This document shows, piece after piece, positions 1-7,279 of a stretch of 64,000 nt of DNA. Made by a program: the position numbers and the translations under genes. Origin of the DNA: Azospirillum sp. TSA2s (GTDB lineage: Bacteria > Pseudomonadota > Alphaproteobacteria > Azospirillales > Azospirillaceae); NCBI RefSeq assembly GCF_004923315.1, contig NZ_CP039642.1:248001-312000 (forward strand), in the 5' to 3' direction. Every line of letters begins with the position of its first letter. Positions within the stretch are counted from its first letter, which is position 1. Below the pieces are notes generated by a model. That model was not told the origin of the DNA, ran no database searches, and saw only the letters and a list, made by a program, of their open reading frames with translations.

Positions 1-317
1 GTGACGTAGGCGGTCAGCGTCGCCGCCGGGTCGGCGTCGGGAGTGAAGGAGGCGATCGGCGCCAGCCACAGCCGCAGGATGTTGTCCAGCACCGCGCGGT
101 AGAGATCCTCCTTGGTGCCGAAATAGTAATGCAGGTTGGCCTTGGGCAGGCCGGCCCGCTCGGCGATGTCGGCCATGGTGGCGCCGGCGAAGCCGGCCTC
201 GGCGAAGACGCGCTCGGCCGCCTTCAGGATGCGCTCGATGTTCTCACGCCGGATGCGGCCCTGGGGCGACGTGGTGTCGGTGGTTTCGGCAGCCGTTCGC
301 GCCATCGCGTTCGCCAT
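1..317 (-). CDS. TetR/AcrR family transcriptional regulator (N-terminal part, cut by window edge)
   Basis: The visible 105 codons hold a canonical TetR DNA-binding domain. A basic N-terminal tail is followed by an [14 protein letters not shown] helix, [20 protein letters not shown] as the helix-turn-helix, and the KEDLYRAV helix. The ligand-binding C-terminal half lies beyond base 1. The ATG at 317 is used; an in-frame ATG at 305 is equally possible and neither has a clear Shine-Dalgarno. The gene heads the same strand as the pyrimidine genes behind it. An [13 protein letters not shown] motif and this location resemble RutR/PydR regulators of pyrimidine degradation, so it is probably the local repressor or activator. 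That role is inferred from position, not shown by the sequence. Confidence 0.85.
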   Translation of the reverse strand, partial: MANAMARTAAETTDTTSPQGRIRRENIERILKAAERVFAEAGFAGATMADIAERAGLPKANLHYYFGTKEDLYRAVLDNILRLWLAPIASFTPDADPAATLTAYV

Positions 318-332
318 TGCTGTTGTTCAAAG

Positions 333-490
333 CCCTCTCCCGTCCCGGGAGAGGGAGGGGACCCGCGCCGAAGGCGTGGGGAGGGTGAGGGGTGAACCAA
401 GAATCCCGAAGCGCGTGGCTTCGTGCCTGACCCCTCACCCTTCCCATGCTCCGCATGGGCCCCTTCCCTCTCCCGGGGCGGGAGAGGGAG
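333..490. repeat. Family A intergenic palindrome, copy A1
   Basis: Both ends carry CCCTCTCCCG/CGGGAGAGGG hairpins, and the interior has GGGTGAGGGG on one side and CCCCTCACCC on the other, so the whole element can fold on itself. The central segment (about 398-435) is nearly the same as in copy A2 at 10827-11048. It lies between the TetR gene and the amidohydrolase gene. It has no coding evidence. It may act as an RNA stem or processing site, or simply be a mobile palindrome. Confidence 0.85.
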
Positions 491-494
491 AGTA

Positions 495-1763
495 TCACGC
501 GGGGGTTTTCACCTGTTCGGCCATGGCGTTGGCGCGGTCGAGCACGGCATGCAGCAGCACCTCGCAGCCGGCGGTCGACCATTCCGGGGTCGTCTCCTCG
601 ACCTCGTTGTGGCTGATGCCGTCGATGCAGGGGATGAAGACCATGGCGGTCGGCGCGACCTTCGACAGGTAACAGGCGTCGTGGCCGGCACCCGAGACGA
701 TGTCGCGGAAGCTGTGGCCGGTGCGCTCCACCCCCTTGCGGACGGCGGCGACGCAGGTCTCGTCGAACTTGATCGGGGCGTAGTACCAGATCTGCTGGAA
801 ATCGGTCTCCAGCCCGATCTCGCCGGCGATGCGCTCGACCTCGGCGCGCAGCTCGCCGTCCATGGCGGCGAGGATGCCGTCGTCCGGGTGGCGGAAATCG
901 ACGGTGAAGAAGACGCGGCCGGGGATGACGTTGCGGCTGTTGGGGTGGATCTGCATCAGCCCGACCGTGGCGCAGGCCAGTGGGCCGTATTTCATGCCGA
1001 TCCGGTTCACCGCATCCACCACGCGGGCGGCGCCGAGCAGCGCGTCCTTGCGGCGGACCATCGGGGTCGGGCCGGCATGGGCCTCCTGGCCGGTGAAGGT
1101 GATCTCGTACCAGCGCTGGCCCTGGCAGTCGGTGACGACGCCGATGGTCTTGCCTTCGATCTCCAGGATCGGACCCTGTTCGATGTGGGCCTCGAAATAG
1201 GCGCCGACCTTACGGCCGCCGACCTCCTGGTCGCCGGCATAGCCGATGCGGGCCAGCTCCTCGCCCATCGTCTTGCCGTCGAGGTCGGCGCGGGACAGGC
1301 CGTAGTCCAGATCGAACACCCCGGCGAAGACGCCGGACGACACCATGGCCGGGGCGAAGCGCGAGCCTTCCTCGTTGGTCCAGACCGCGACCTCCACCGG
1401 CGCCTCGGTGACGTAGTTCATGTCGTTCAGGCTGCGAACCACCTCCAGCCCGGCCAGCACGCCATAGACGCCGTCATACTTGCCGCCGGTCGGCTGGCTG
1501 TCGAGATGGCTGCCCATGATGACCGGGGGCAGGCTGTCGTCGCGGCCGGGGCGGCGGGCGAAGATGTTGCCCATCCTGTCGACGGAGACCGTGCAGCCGG
1601 CCTCCTCGCACCAGCGCACGAACAGGTCGCGGCCCTGTTTGTCGAGGTCGGTCAGCGCCAGCCGGCACACGCCGCCCTTGGGCGTGGCGCCGATCTGCGC
1701 CATGTCCATCAGGCTCTGCCACAGGCGCGAGCCGTTCACGGCGACATTCTGCGGGGTGGACAT
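495..1763 (-). CDS. pydC: Zn-dependent N-carbamoyl-amino-acid hydrolase / beta-ureidopropionase (M20 family)
   Basis: The 422-residue product belongs to the allantoate amidohydrolase/HyuC branch of M20 metallohydrolases, whose usual length is about 410-420. Metal-binding motifs are visible: GSHLDSQPTGGKYDGVYGV (first His and bridging Asp), TNEEGSRF (Glu pair), the EAHIEQGP motif and GAGHDA near the C-terminus. The start at 1763 has AGGAGAG eight bases upstream. In the reductive pyrimidine pathway this enzyme cleaves N-carbamoyl-beta-alanine or its 2-methyl form to the amino acid, CO2 and ammonia. The next genes upstream in transcription, preA and preT, catalyse the first step, which supports this substrate over allantoate. 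The middle enzyme, dihydropyrimidinase, is not in the window and may lie to the left. Confidence 0.88.
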   Translation of the reverse strand: MSTPQNVAVNGSRLWQSLMDMAQIGATPKGGVCRLALTDLDKQGRDLFVRWCEEAGCTVSVDRMGNIFARRPGRDDSLPPVIMGSHLDSQPTGGKYDGVYGVLAGLEVVRSLNDMNYVTEAPVEVAVWTNEEGSRFAPAMVSSGVFAGVFDLDYGLSRADLDGKTMGEELARIGYAGDQEVGGRKVGAYFEAHIEQGPILEIEGKTIGVVTDCQGQRWYEITFTGQEAHAGPTPMVRRKDALLGAARVVDAVNRIGMKYGPLACATVGLMQIHPNSRNVIPGRVFFTVDFRHPDDGILAAMDGELRAEVERIAGEIGLETDFQQIWYYAPIKFDETCVAAVRKGVERTGHSFRDIVSGAGHDACYLSKVAPTAMVFIPCIDGISHNEVEETTPEWSTAGCEVLLHAVLDRANAMAEQVKTPA

Positions 1764-1831
1764 GTTGCTCTCTCCTGAACGGAAGGGCGCTCCATCCTTC
1801 TTCGGTTGGGGTGGCGCCATTTCTGTTTCGA

Positions 1832-1916
1832 CGTCATCCCCGCGAAGGCGGGGATCCAGAGTTTCGGAAGCGGCCCCTTCGGCAAAGCCTGGATCCCCGC
1901 CTTCGCGGGGATGACG
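1832..1916. repeat. Family C palindrome (CGTCATCCCCGCGAAGG...), copy C1
   Basis: This is a perfect-looking inverted repeat with arms CGTCATCCCCGCGAAGGCG and CGCCTTCGCGGGGATGACG around a short centre. Each arm also contains its own CCCCGCGAAGGCGGGG hairpin. The same arms flank copy C2 at 14032-14114. It occupies the spacer between preA and the amidohydrolase, inside a minus-strand operon, so the transcript should carry a strong stem there. This palindrome type is widespread in alphaproteobacterial intergenic DNA. Confidence 0.9.
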
Positions 1917-1930
1917 GCCGAGGGGAGCCG

Positions 1931-3214
1931 TTATTCGGCGGCTTCGGGGACGCGCATCGGGTTGCGGGCGTCGTTGGGCCAGGTGACGTAGGGCAGGTCG
2001 GTCTGTTCCGGCACCATGGTGATGCAGTCCGGCACCGGGCAGACATGGCTGCACAGGTTGCAGCCGACGCACTCCTCGTTGACCACGGTGAAGACGCGGC
2101 GGCCCTCTCCGGCATCGATGCGGATTGCCTGATGCGAGGTGTCCTCGCAGACGATGTGGCAGCGGCCGCAATCGATGCACAAGCCGGGGTCGATCACCGC
2201 CTTGGTCGAGAAGTTCATGTTCAGGTCGTTCCAGTTGACGACGTTGCGCACCGCACGGCCGCTCAGCTCGTCAAGGGTGCGGTATCCCTTCTCGTCCATC
2301 CAGTTGGACAGGCCGCCGATCATGTCCTCGACGATCTTGAAGCCGTAGGTCATGGCGGCGGTGCAGACCTGGACATTGGTGGCGCCCAGCGCCAGGAACT
2401 CCGCCGCGTCGCGCCATGTGGTGATGCCGCCGATGCCGCTGACCGGCAGGCCGCGCGTGTCGGGGTTGCGGGCGATCTCCGCCACCATGTTGAGCGCGAT
2501 CGGCTTCACCGCCGGGCCGCAATAGCCGCCATGGCTGCCCTTGCCGTCGACCACCGGGGTGGGGGCCATGGCGTCGAGATCCACCGCGACGATGGAGTTC
2601 ACCGTGTTGATCAGCGACACCGCGTCGGCGCCGCCGCGCTTGGCCGCTTCCGCCGACCACAGGATGTTGGTGATGTTGGGGGTCAGCTTGACGATCACCG
2701 GCAGGTTGACGGCGTTCTTTACCCAACGGGTGACCTGCTCCACCATCTCCGGCACCTGCCCGATGGCGGAACCCATGCCGCGCTCGCACATGCCGTGCGG
2801 GCAGCCGAGGTTCAGTTCGAGCCCGTCCGCCGCCCCGGTCTCGGCGACGCGGCGGGCCAACCCGGCCCAGGCCGTCTCGGTCATGGTCGCCATCAGCGAG
2901 ACGACCATGGCACGGTCGGGCCAGTCGCGCTTGACCTGGATGATCTCCTGCAAATTCACGTCCAGCGGCCGGTCGGAGATCAGCTCGATGTTGTTGAAGC
3001 CGATCATCCGGCGGTCGGTATCGAGATGCGCGCCGTAGCGGCTGGAGACGTTGACCACCGGCGGGTCCTCGCCCAGCGTCTTCCAGACGACACCGCCCCA
3101 GCCCGCCTTGAAGGCGCGGACGACGTTGTAGGCCTTGTCGGTCGGCGGGGCGGAGGCCAGCCAGAAGGGGTTGGGGGAGCGGATGCCGGCGATGGTGCTG
3201 CGAAGATCGGCCAT
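1931..3214 (-). CDS. preA: NAD-dependent dihydropyrimidine dehydrogenase, catalytic subunit PreA
   Basis: The 427-residue protein has a dihydroorotate-dehydrogenase-like FMN barrel (about residues 1-310; NPFWLASAPPTDKAYNVV and LNLGCPHGMCERGMGSA, where the Cys acts as general acid). It is followed by a ferredoxin tail with two [4Fe-4S] motifs, CIDCGRCHIVCEDT and CVGCNLCSHVCPVPDC. This matches bacterial PreA, which with PreT forms the heterotetramer that reduces uracil or thymine to the 5,6-dihydro compound. A GGAAAGGGAGCC tract precedes the start at 3214. It lies 18 bases downstream of preT and is followed by a family C palindrome and then the amidohydrolase, forming one transcription unit. 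Confidence 0.95.
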   Translation of the reverse strand: MADLRSTIAGIRSPNPFWLASAPPTDKAYNVVRAFKAGWGGVVWKTLGEDPPVVNVSSRYGAHLDTDRRMIGFNNIELISDRPLDVNLQEIIQVKRDWPDRAMVVSLMATMTETAWAGLARRVAETGAADGLELNLGCPHGMCERGMGSAIGQVPEMVEQVTRWVKNAVNLPVIVKLTPNITNILWSAEAAKRGGADAVSLINTVNSIVAVDLDAMAPTPVVDGKGSHGGYCGPAVKPIALNMVAEIARNPDTRGLPVSGIGGITTWRDAAEFLALGATNVQVCTAAMTYGFKIVEDMIGGLSNWMDEKGYRTLDELSGRAVRNVVNWNDLNMNFSTKAVIDPGLCIDCGRCHIVCEDTSHQAIRIDAGEGRRVFTVVNEECVGCNLCSHVCPVPDCITMVPEQTDLPYVTWPNDARNPMRVPEAAE

Positions 3215-3232
3215 GATGTGGGCTCCCTTTCC

Positions 3233-4543
3233 TCAGGCGGTCAGGTGGCTGTGGATGGCGAGTGCGGCGAGCTTGCCGTCCTGCACCGACTGGACCGTCA
3301 GATCCTCACCCGTCGCGACGCAATCGCCACCGGCCCAGACCTTGGCGAGCGTCGTGCGGTAGGCGTCGTCGACGGCGATCTTGCCGCCGGTGATCTGCAG
3401 GCCGTCGAGAGCTTCTGCCGATAGTTTCTGCCCCACCGCCTTCAGCACCATGTCGGCCTGGAGGGTGAAGGTCTCGCCGGTGCCGGACAGGGTGCCGTCG
3501 CTCAGCCGGGTGCGTTCGAAGGTGATGGTGGTCTCGCCGATCTCTTTGGGGGCGGCGAAGGTCTTGAGGACGACGCCCTCGGTCTGGGCCAACTCCTGCT
3601 CCCAGGCGGTGGCGCCCATCTGGGCACGGCCGCGGCGATAGACCAGGGTCACGTCCTCCGCGCCCAGGCGCTTTGCCTGGATGGCGGCGTCGATGGCGGT
3701 GTTGCCGCCGCCGATCACCACGACGCTGCGGCCGACGGCGGGCGGCTGGCCGGGGGACGCCTGACGCACACGCTCGATGAAGGCGGTGGCGTCCTCGACG
3801 CCCGCGCGCTCCTCGCCGGGGATGCCGAGGCGGTTGTTGGCGCCGAGGCCGACGCCGAGGAACACCGCGTCGTAATCGGCACGCAGGCTGTCGAGCGACA
3901 GGTCGGCGCCCAGCCTGCGGCCATGCTCCACGCTGATGCCGCCGACGCCGAGGATGAAGGCGACCTCGCGCTGGGCGAAATCATCGGCCATCTTGTAGGG
4001 TGCGAGGCCGTATTCGTTGAGGCCGCCGGACTTCGCCTTCGCCTCGAACACCGTCACCTCATGGCCGAGCGTGGCGAGGCGGTGGGCGCAGGACAGGCCA
4101 GCCGGGCCGGCGCCGACCACGGCGACGCGCTTGCCGGTCGCGGTGGCGCGCGGGAAGGGGTGGGCCGGTTCGCCATCAATCAGTCGGTCGGTGGCGTGGC
4201 GCTGCAGCCGGCCGATGGCGACGGGTCGGTCCTCCGCCCGGTTGCGCACGCAGGATTGCTCGCACAGCGTCTCGGTCGGGCAGACCCGGCCGCAGGTGCC
4301 GCCCATGATGTTCTCCGACAGGATCGTCGTCGCGGCGCCTTTCAGGTTGCCGGTGGCGATCGAGCGGATGAAGGCCGGAATGTCGATCCCGGTCGGACAG
4401 GCCTTGATGCAGGGGGCATCAAAGCAGAACAGGCAACGGTTCGACTCGGCTAGCGCCTGCACCGGCGTCATCGCCGGGCTCAGGTCGGTGTAGGGTGAGG
4501 CGCGGTCGTCTTCGGTGTCGGCGAGCGTAGCGATCAGGGTCAT
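3233..4543 (-). CDS. preT: NAD(P)-dependent dihydropyrimidine dehydrogenase, electron-transfer subunit PreT
   Basis: The 436-residue protein has the glutamate-synthase small-subunit fold. An N-terminal cysteine cluster (CLFCFDAPCIKACPTGIDI and CGRVCPTETLCEQSC) binds [4Fe-4S] centres. The FAD Rossmann motif VVGAGPAGLSCAHRL follows near residue 143, and the NAD(P) motif VVIGGGNTAIDAA is near 273. The closing AGGDCVATGEDLTVQSVQDGK segment contacts FAD. PreT passes electrons from NAD(P)H to PreA. AAGGGAAG lies upstream of the start codon at 4543. It is the first gene of the visible preT-preA-pydC unit, and the only sizeable intergenic region with an operator-like palindrome lies directly before it. 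Confidence 0.94.
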   Translation of the reverse strand: MTLIATLADTEDDRASPYTDLSPAMTPVQALAESNRCLFCFDAPCIKACPTGIDIPAFIRSIATGNLKGAATTILSENIMGGTCGRVCPTETLCEQSCVRNRAEDRPVAIGRLQRHATDRLIDGEPAHPFPRATATGKRVAVVGAGPAGLSCAHRLATLGHEVTVFEAKAKSGGLNEYGLAPYKMADDFAQREVAFILGVGGISVEHGRRLGADLSLDSLRADYDAVFLGVGLGANNRLGIPGEERAGVEDATAFIERVRQASPGQPPAVGRSVVVIGGGNTAIDAAIQAKRLGAEDVTLVYRRGRAQMGATAWEQELAQTEGVVLKTFAAPKEIGETTITFERTRLSDGTLSGTGETFTLQADMVLKAVGQKLSAEALDGLQITGGKIAVDDAYRTTLAKVWAGGDCVATGEDLTVQSVQDGKLAALAIHSHLTA

Positions 4544-4885
4544 GGCGGATGGCTTCCCTTCGGTCGCAGTGCGGCGTGTCTACCGAAGTGTCAGCAACCC
4601 GCGTGCCAAGAGAACCAACCAGCACTGCCAAGGCACAGAGGCGGCGGAAAAGCTGACTGTTCGGTCAAGAACTGACGATATGGACAGGCATGGGTCCATC
4701 ATGCCAGCCATGCGGATTGCACGCAACTCAGCCTTTCGGCGCCTCTTTTGGCGGCGTAGCGCAAGAAACGCATGGGAATTCGCACGCGCGGAAACAGGAA
4801 ATTACGCCGTATCAAAGGGTTGCATCCGGCGCCCGCTGCCTTCAATTTCGGCAGCGCTTTATGCGAGAGGATAGAGGGTGCCGTC
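4544..4885. other. Divergent intergenic region between preT and ogt
   Basis: These 342 bases separate the minus-strand pyrimidine unit from plus-strand ogt and should hold promoters for both. The only structured element I can support is the TTGAC-N6-GTCAG palindrome listed at 4653-4668. The rest is noticeably less GC-rich than the flanking genes. No small coding frame with a ribosome binding site was found. Confidence 0.5.
4653..4668. promoter_or_regulatory. Candidate TetR/RutR-type operator upstream of preT
   Basis: Read on the minus strand, the site is TTGACCGAACAGTCAG, an imperfect inverted repeat with TTGAC and GTCAG arms. It resembles the RutR consensus TTGACC-N4-GGTCAA. It lies about 110 bases before the preT start, and a TetR-type regulator is encoded at the far end of the cluster. 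The assignment rests on motif similarity alone. Confidence 0.4.
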
Positions 4886-5407
4886 ATGTCCGCTCCGTCC
4901 AACCTGCTGATCGACCGCACCGCCACGCCCATCGGCGAACTGATCGTGATCGCCGACACCGACGGCGCCTTGCGCGCCATCGACTGGACCGACCATGAGG
5001 ACCGGCTGCACCGGCTGCTGCGCCTGCACCATCCCGGCGGTTACGAATTGCGGCCGTCCGCCGATCCGGGCGGGCTGACGCGGGCGATGAATGCCTATTT
5101 CGCGGGCGAGCTTTCGGTGATCGACCGGTTGCCGGTGCGCACTGGCGGAACGCCGTTCCAGCGCGCTGTCTGGGCGGCGCTGCGCGGTATTCCCTGCGGC
5201 GGGACCATTTCCTACCGCGAACTGGCGGCACTGGCCGGGCGTCCGGCGGCGGTCCGGGCGGCGGGGCATGCCAATGGCGCCAACCCGATCAGCGTCGTGG
5301 TGCCCTGCCATCGGGTGATCGGATCCGGCGGGGCGCTGACCGGCTATGGCGGCGGGGTGGAGCGCAAGCGCTGGTTGCTGGCGCATGAAGGTGTGGCCGT
5401 ACGGTAG
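4886..5407 (+). CDS. ogt: Methylated-DNA--[protein]-cysteine S-methyltransferase
   Basis: The 173-residue product ends with the typical Ogt/Ada C-terminal domain. The active-site motif VVPCHRVIGSGGALTGYGGG carries the acceptor cysteine, and the DNA-recognition helix region GTISYRELAALAGRPAAVRAA lies ahead of it with the expected spacing. An N-terminal ribonuclease-like domain precedes it. It repairs O6-methylguanine and O4-methylthymine by a suicidal methyl transfer to the cysteine. The ATG at 4886 follows a GAGAGG/GAGGG tract; a longer frame from 4772 exists but lacks a ribosome site. It has no operon partner: the next gene is on the same strand 119 bases later with its own Shine-Dalgarno. 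Confidence 0.93.
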   Translation: MSAPSNLLIDRTATPIGELIVIADTDGALRAIDWTDHEDRLHRLLRLHHPGGYELRPSADPGGLTRAMNAYFAGELSVIDRLPVRTGGTPFQRAVWAALRGIPCGGTISYRELAALAGRPAAVRAAGHANGANPISVVVPCHRVIGSGGALTGYGGGVERKRWLLAHEGVAVR

Positions 5408-5526
5408 GCGCGCTCTTACCGCTTTTGCGCAGCGCACTTTGCGGTTCCGTTCCGGTTGTTGACGGGAGGGGCGACGCGGCCGGTCAGTCGGCCGGCGCCG
5501 TCACCACGCCAACGAAAGGGAGCGCC

Positions 5527-5808
5527 ATGAGCGACAAGAACGACCAGAACCGGACCGCGGGCGACAACGAGCGCATGAAGGGCGTGATCGATCAGGCCAA
5601 GGACAAGGCGTCCGGCGGGCTGTCCGGCCACGAGCAGGACGGGCGCAAGGGCGGCGAGCAGACCAGGCGCACCGTCGACGCCATGTCCACCGGCAACACG
5701 CCGCGCACCGGCGACGACCCGCAGCACATCACCGGCGACACCATGCGCACGCCGATGCCGGACGAGACCGGCGGCGAAGGCGCCAAGCGTCGGGGCAAGG
5801 ACAAGTAG
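5527..5808 (+). CDS. Small hydrophilic CsbD-like protein
   Basis: The 93-residue product is extremely hydrophilic and rich in Asp, Lys, Gly and Thr. It has no membrane segment and no predicted hydrophobic core. The stretch ERMKGVIDQAKDKASGGLSG recalls the repeats of CsbD-type stress proteins, but the rest does not match well, so the family is tentative. AAAGGGAG precedes the ATG with good spacing, and a strong intrinsic terminator follows 12 bases after the stop, so this is a real single-gene unit. Composition suggests an intrinsically disordered stress or desiccation protein; that is inference. Confidence 0.75.
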   Translation: MSDKNDQNRTAGDNERMKGVIDQAKDKASGGLSGHEQDGRKGGEQTRRTVDAMSTGNTPRTGDDPQHITGDTMRTPMPDETGGEGAKRRGKDK

Positions 5809-5819
5809 GAACGAAAACA

Positions 5820-5845
5820 GGGGGACGGTCGCCGTCCCCCTTTTT
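5820..5845 (+). terminator. Intrinsic terminator after the CsbD-like gene
   Basis: GGGGGACGG and CCGTCCCCC form a nine-pair stem around a three-base loop, followed directly by TTTTT. It ends the plus-strand transcript before the convergent bdcA gene. Confidence 0.92.
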
Positions 5846-5864
5846 CAGTGCCGAACGGCCGTCG

Positions 5865-6578
5865 TCAGGCGCCGAAGCCGCCGTCGATGGTCTGGAACGA
5901 GCCGGTGATCATCGCGGCATGCGGGCCGGCGACGTAGGCGGTCAGTTCGGCGACCTCGTCGGCGTCGATGTGACGCTTGATCGCCATGAAGCTGTGCATG
6001 GCGGGCGCCATCGGGCCGTCGGCCGGGTTCATGTCGCTGTGGGTCGGACCCGGCTGGATGGCGTTCACGGTGATGCCGCGATCGCCGAAATCGCGGGCGA
6101 GGCCCCGCACCATGCCCTGGACCGCCGATTTGGTCAGGGCGTATGCGGCGCCGCCGGCGAAGGGCATGCGGTCGCCGTTGACCGAGCCGATGACGATGAT
6201 GCGCCCGCCGTCATTCATGCGCCGGGCCGCTTCGACCGCCGCGTGGTAGGGCGCGCGGACGTTGATGTCGATCATCCGGTCGACGGCGTCGGGGTCGAAG
6301 GTGAGCGGATCGCCGAGGATTGCCGTGCCGGCATTGACGACCAGCACATCCAGCGCGCCGCGCTCCGCCACGGTGGCGATCAGGGCATCGCGGTCGGCGC
6401 TGTCGGTACGGATGGCCTCCGCGCCGGCTTCGGCGGCAAGCGCCTCGGCGGCGTCCTTCGACCCGGCATAGGTGAAGGCGACGGTGCCGCCGGCCTTGGC
6501 GAAGCGGCGGACGATGGCCTTGCCGATACCGCGGCTGCCGCCGAGGACCAGGATCTTGCGGCCGGTGAACTCACCCAT
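5865..6578 (-). CDS. bdcA: SDR-family protein, BdcA-like (c-di-GMP-binding biofilm dispersal mediator)
   Basis: The 237-residue short-chain dehydrogenase has the NAD(P) motif LGGSRGIGKAIVRRF at the N-terminus, NAG near residue 82, the catalytic Ser in IGSVNGDRM and the YALTK active-site pair. The N-terminus MGEFTGRKILVLGGSRGIG, the FTYAGSKDAAEAL segment and the C-terminus match E. coli BdcA closely as I recall it. In E. coli BdcA binds cyclic di-GMP and promotes biofilm dispersal, and a divergent TetR gene, bdcR, represses it. The same divergent arrangement is present here, which makes orthology more convincing than for a generic SDR. AAGGAG precedes the ATG at 6578. Confidence 0.85.
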   Translation of the reverse strand: MGEFTGRKILVLGGSRGIGKAIVRRFAKAGGTVAFTYAGSKDAAEALAAEAGAEAIRTDSADRDALIATVAERGALDVLVVNAGTAILGDPLTFDPDAVDRMIDINVRAPYHAAVEAARRMNDGGRIIVIGSVNGDRMPFAGGAAYALTKSAVQGMVRGLARDFGDRGITVNAIQPGPTHSDMNPADGPMAPAMHSFMAIKRHIDADEVAELTAYVAGPHAAMITGSFQTIDGGFGA

Positions 6579-6597
6579 GATGCGCTCCTTGATAAAA

Positions 6598-6613
6598 TAT
6601 AGTGATCGCTATA
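6598..6613. promoter_or_regulatory. bdcA/bdcR operator 1
   Basis: TATAGTGATCGCTATA is a near-perfect 16-base palindrome 20 bases before the bdcA start. A close copy occurs exactly 50 bases further on. A palindrome pair in a divergent TetR/target promoter is the usual arrangement for TetR autoregulation. Confidence 0.75.
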
Positions 6614-6647
6614 TAAATCCGGGCAAGGGATTTGCGCAAGGAGAAAA

Positions 6648-6663
6648 TATAGTGGTCGCTACA
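6648..6663. promoter_or_regulatory. bdcA/bdcR operator 2 (overlaps bdcR start)
   Basis: TATAGTGGTCGCTACA matches operator 1 at 14 of 16 positions and has the same AAAA upstream. It covers the GTG start codon of bdcR, so a bound repressor would sit over the beginning of its own gene. Confidence 0.65.
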
Positions 6664-7254
6664 GAATCCTCCGGAGCGCGGGGGCGGCGGCGCTCCTTCG
6701 ATGTGGACGAGGCGGTCGAGACCGCGATGAAGCTGTTCCATGCGCGCGGCTACGACGCCGTGGGCGTCGCCGAGCTGGGGGCGGAGCTGGGGATCAAGCC
6801 GCCGAGCTTCTATGCGGCCTTCGGCAGCAAGGCCGGGCTGTTCGAGCGGGCGCTCCGGCGCTATGCGGCGGGGGAGGCGAACATCTTCGCCCGTGCGCAG
6901 GCAGACGGCGGCGGCGTGGCCGAGGTGATCGAGCGCACGCTGCTGCTGGCGGCGCGGCTCTATCCGGAACGGAACGGGGTGGCGGGCTGCCTCGTCCTCG
7001 ATGGCGCGCGCAACAGCGCCGATCCGGAAGCGTGCGCGTCGGCCGAGGCGCTGAGGAAGGCCGGCGTGGCGGCGATCCGGGACTTCATCGCGACGGAGGA
7101 GCCGGAGCGGGCCGACGCGCTGACGGACTTCGTCGCAATCACGATGAAGGGAATGTCGGCGGCGGCGCGTGACGGCATGGGCGAGGAGGCGCTGACCGCT
7201 GTCGCTCAGATGGCGGGCCGCGCCTTCCGCCGCGAACTGGCGGCGGAAGGGTGA
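6652..7254 (+). CDS. bdcR: TetR-family regulator, BdcR-like
   Basis: The 200-residue protein has the TetR N-terminal domain (FDVDEAVETAMKLFHARGYD, then VAELGAELGIKPPSFYAAFG as helix-turn-helix and KAGLFERALRRY). The C-terminal half includes CLVLDGARN and TDFVAITMKGMSAAARDGM, which parallel E. coli BdcR. The GTG at 6652 is chosen because AAGGAG stands eight bases ahead of it and no ATG alternative keeps the DNA-binding domain. It is divergent from bdcA with a 73-base spacer containing two copies of the presumed operator, one across its own start codon, so it probably represses both genes. Confidence 0.87.
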   Translation: MVATESSGARGRRRSFDVDEAVETAMKLFHARGYDAVGVAELGAELGIKPPSFYAAFGSKAGLFERALRRYAAGEANIFARAQADGGGVAEVIERTLLLAARLYPERNGVAGCLVLDGARNSADPEACASAEALRKAGVAAIRDFIATEEPERADALTDFVAITMKGMSAAARDGMGEEALTAVAQMAGRAFRRELAAEG

Positions 7255-7279
7255 CGTTGGGGGCTGGAACCGCGGTGTT

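Noticed and set aside
423..3424. Long plus-strand open frames over the pyrimidine genes
   Set aside because: They run antisense to pydC, preA and preT, and their Asp/Val/His/Gly-rich translations show no family; the minus-strand proteins are unmistakable.
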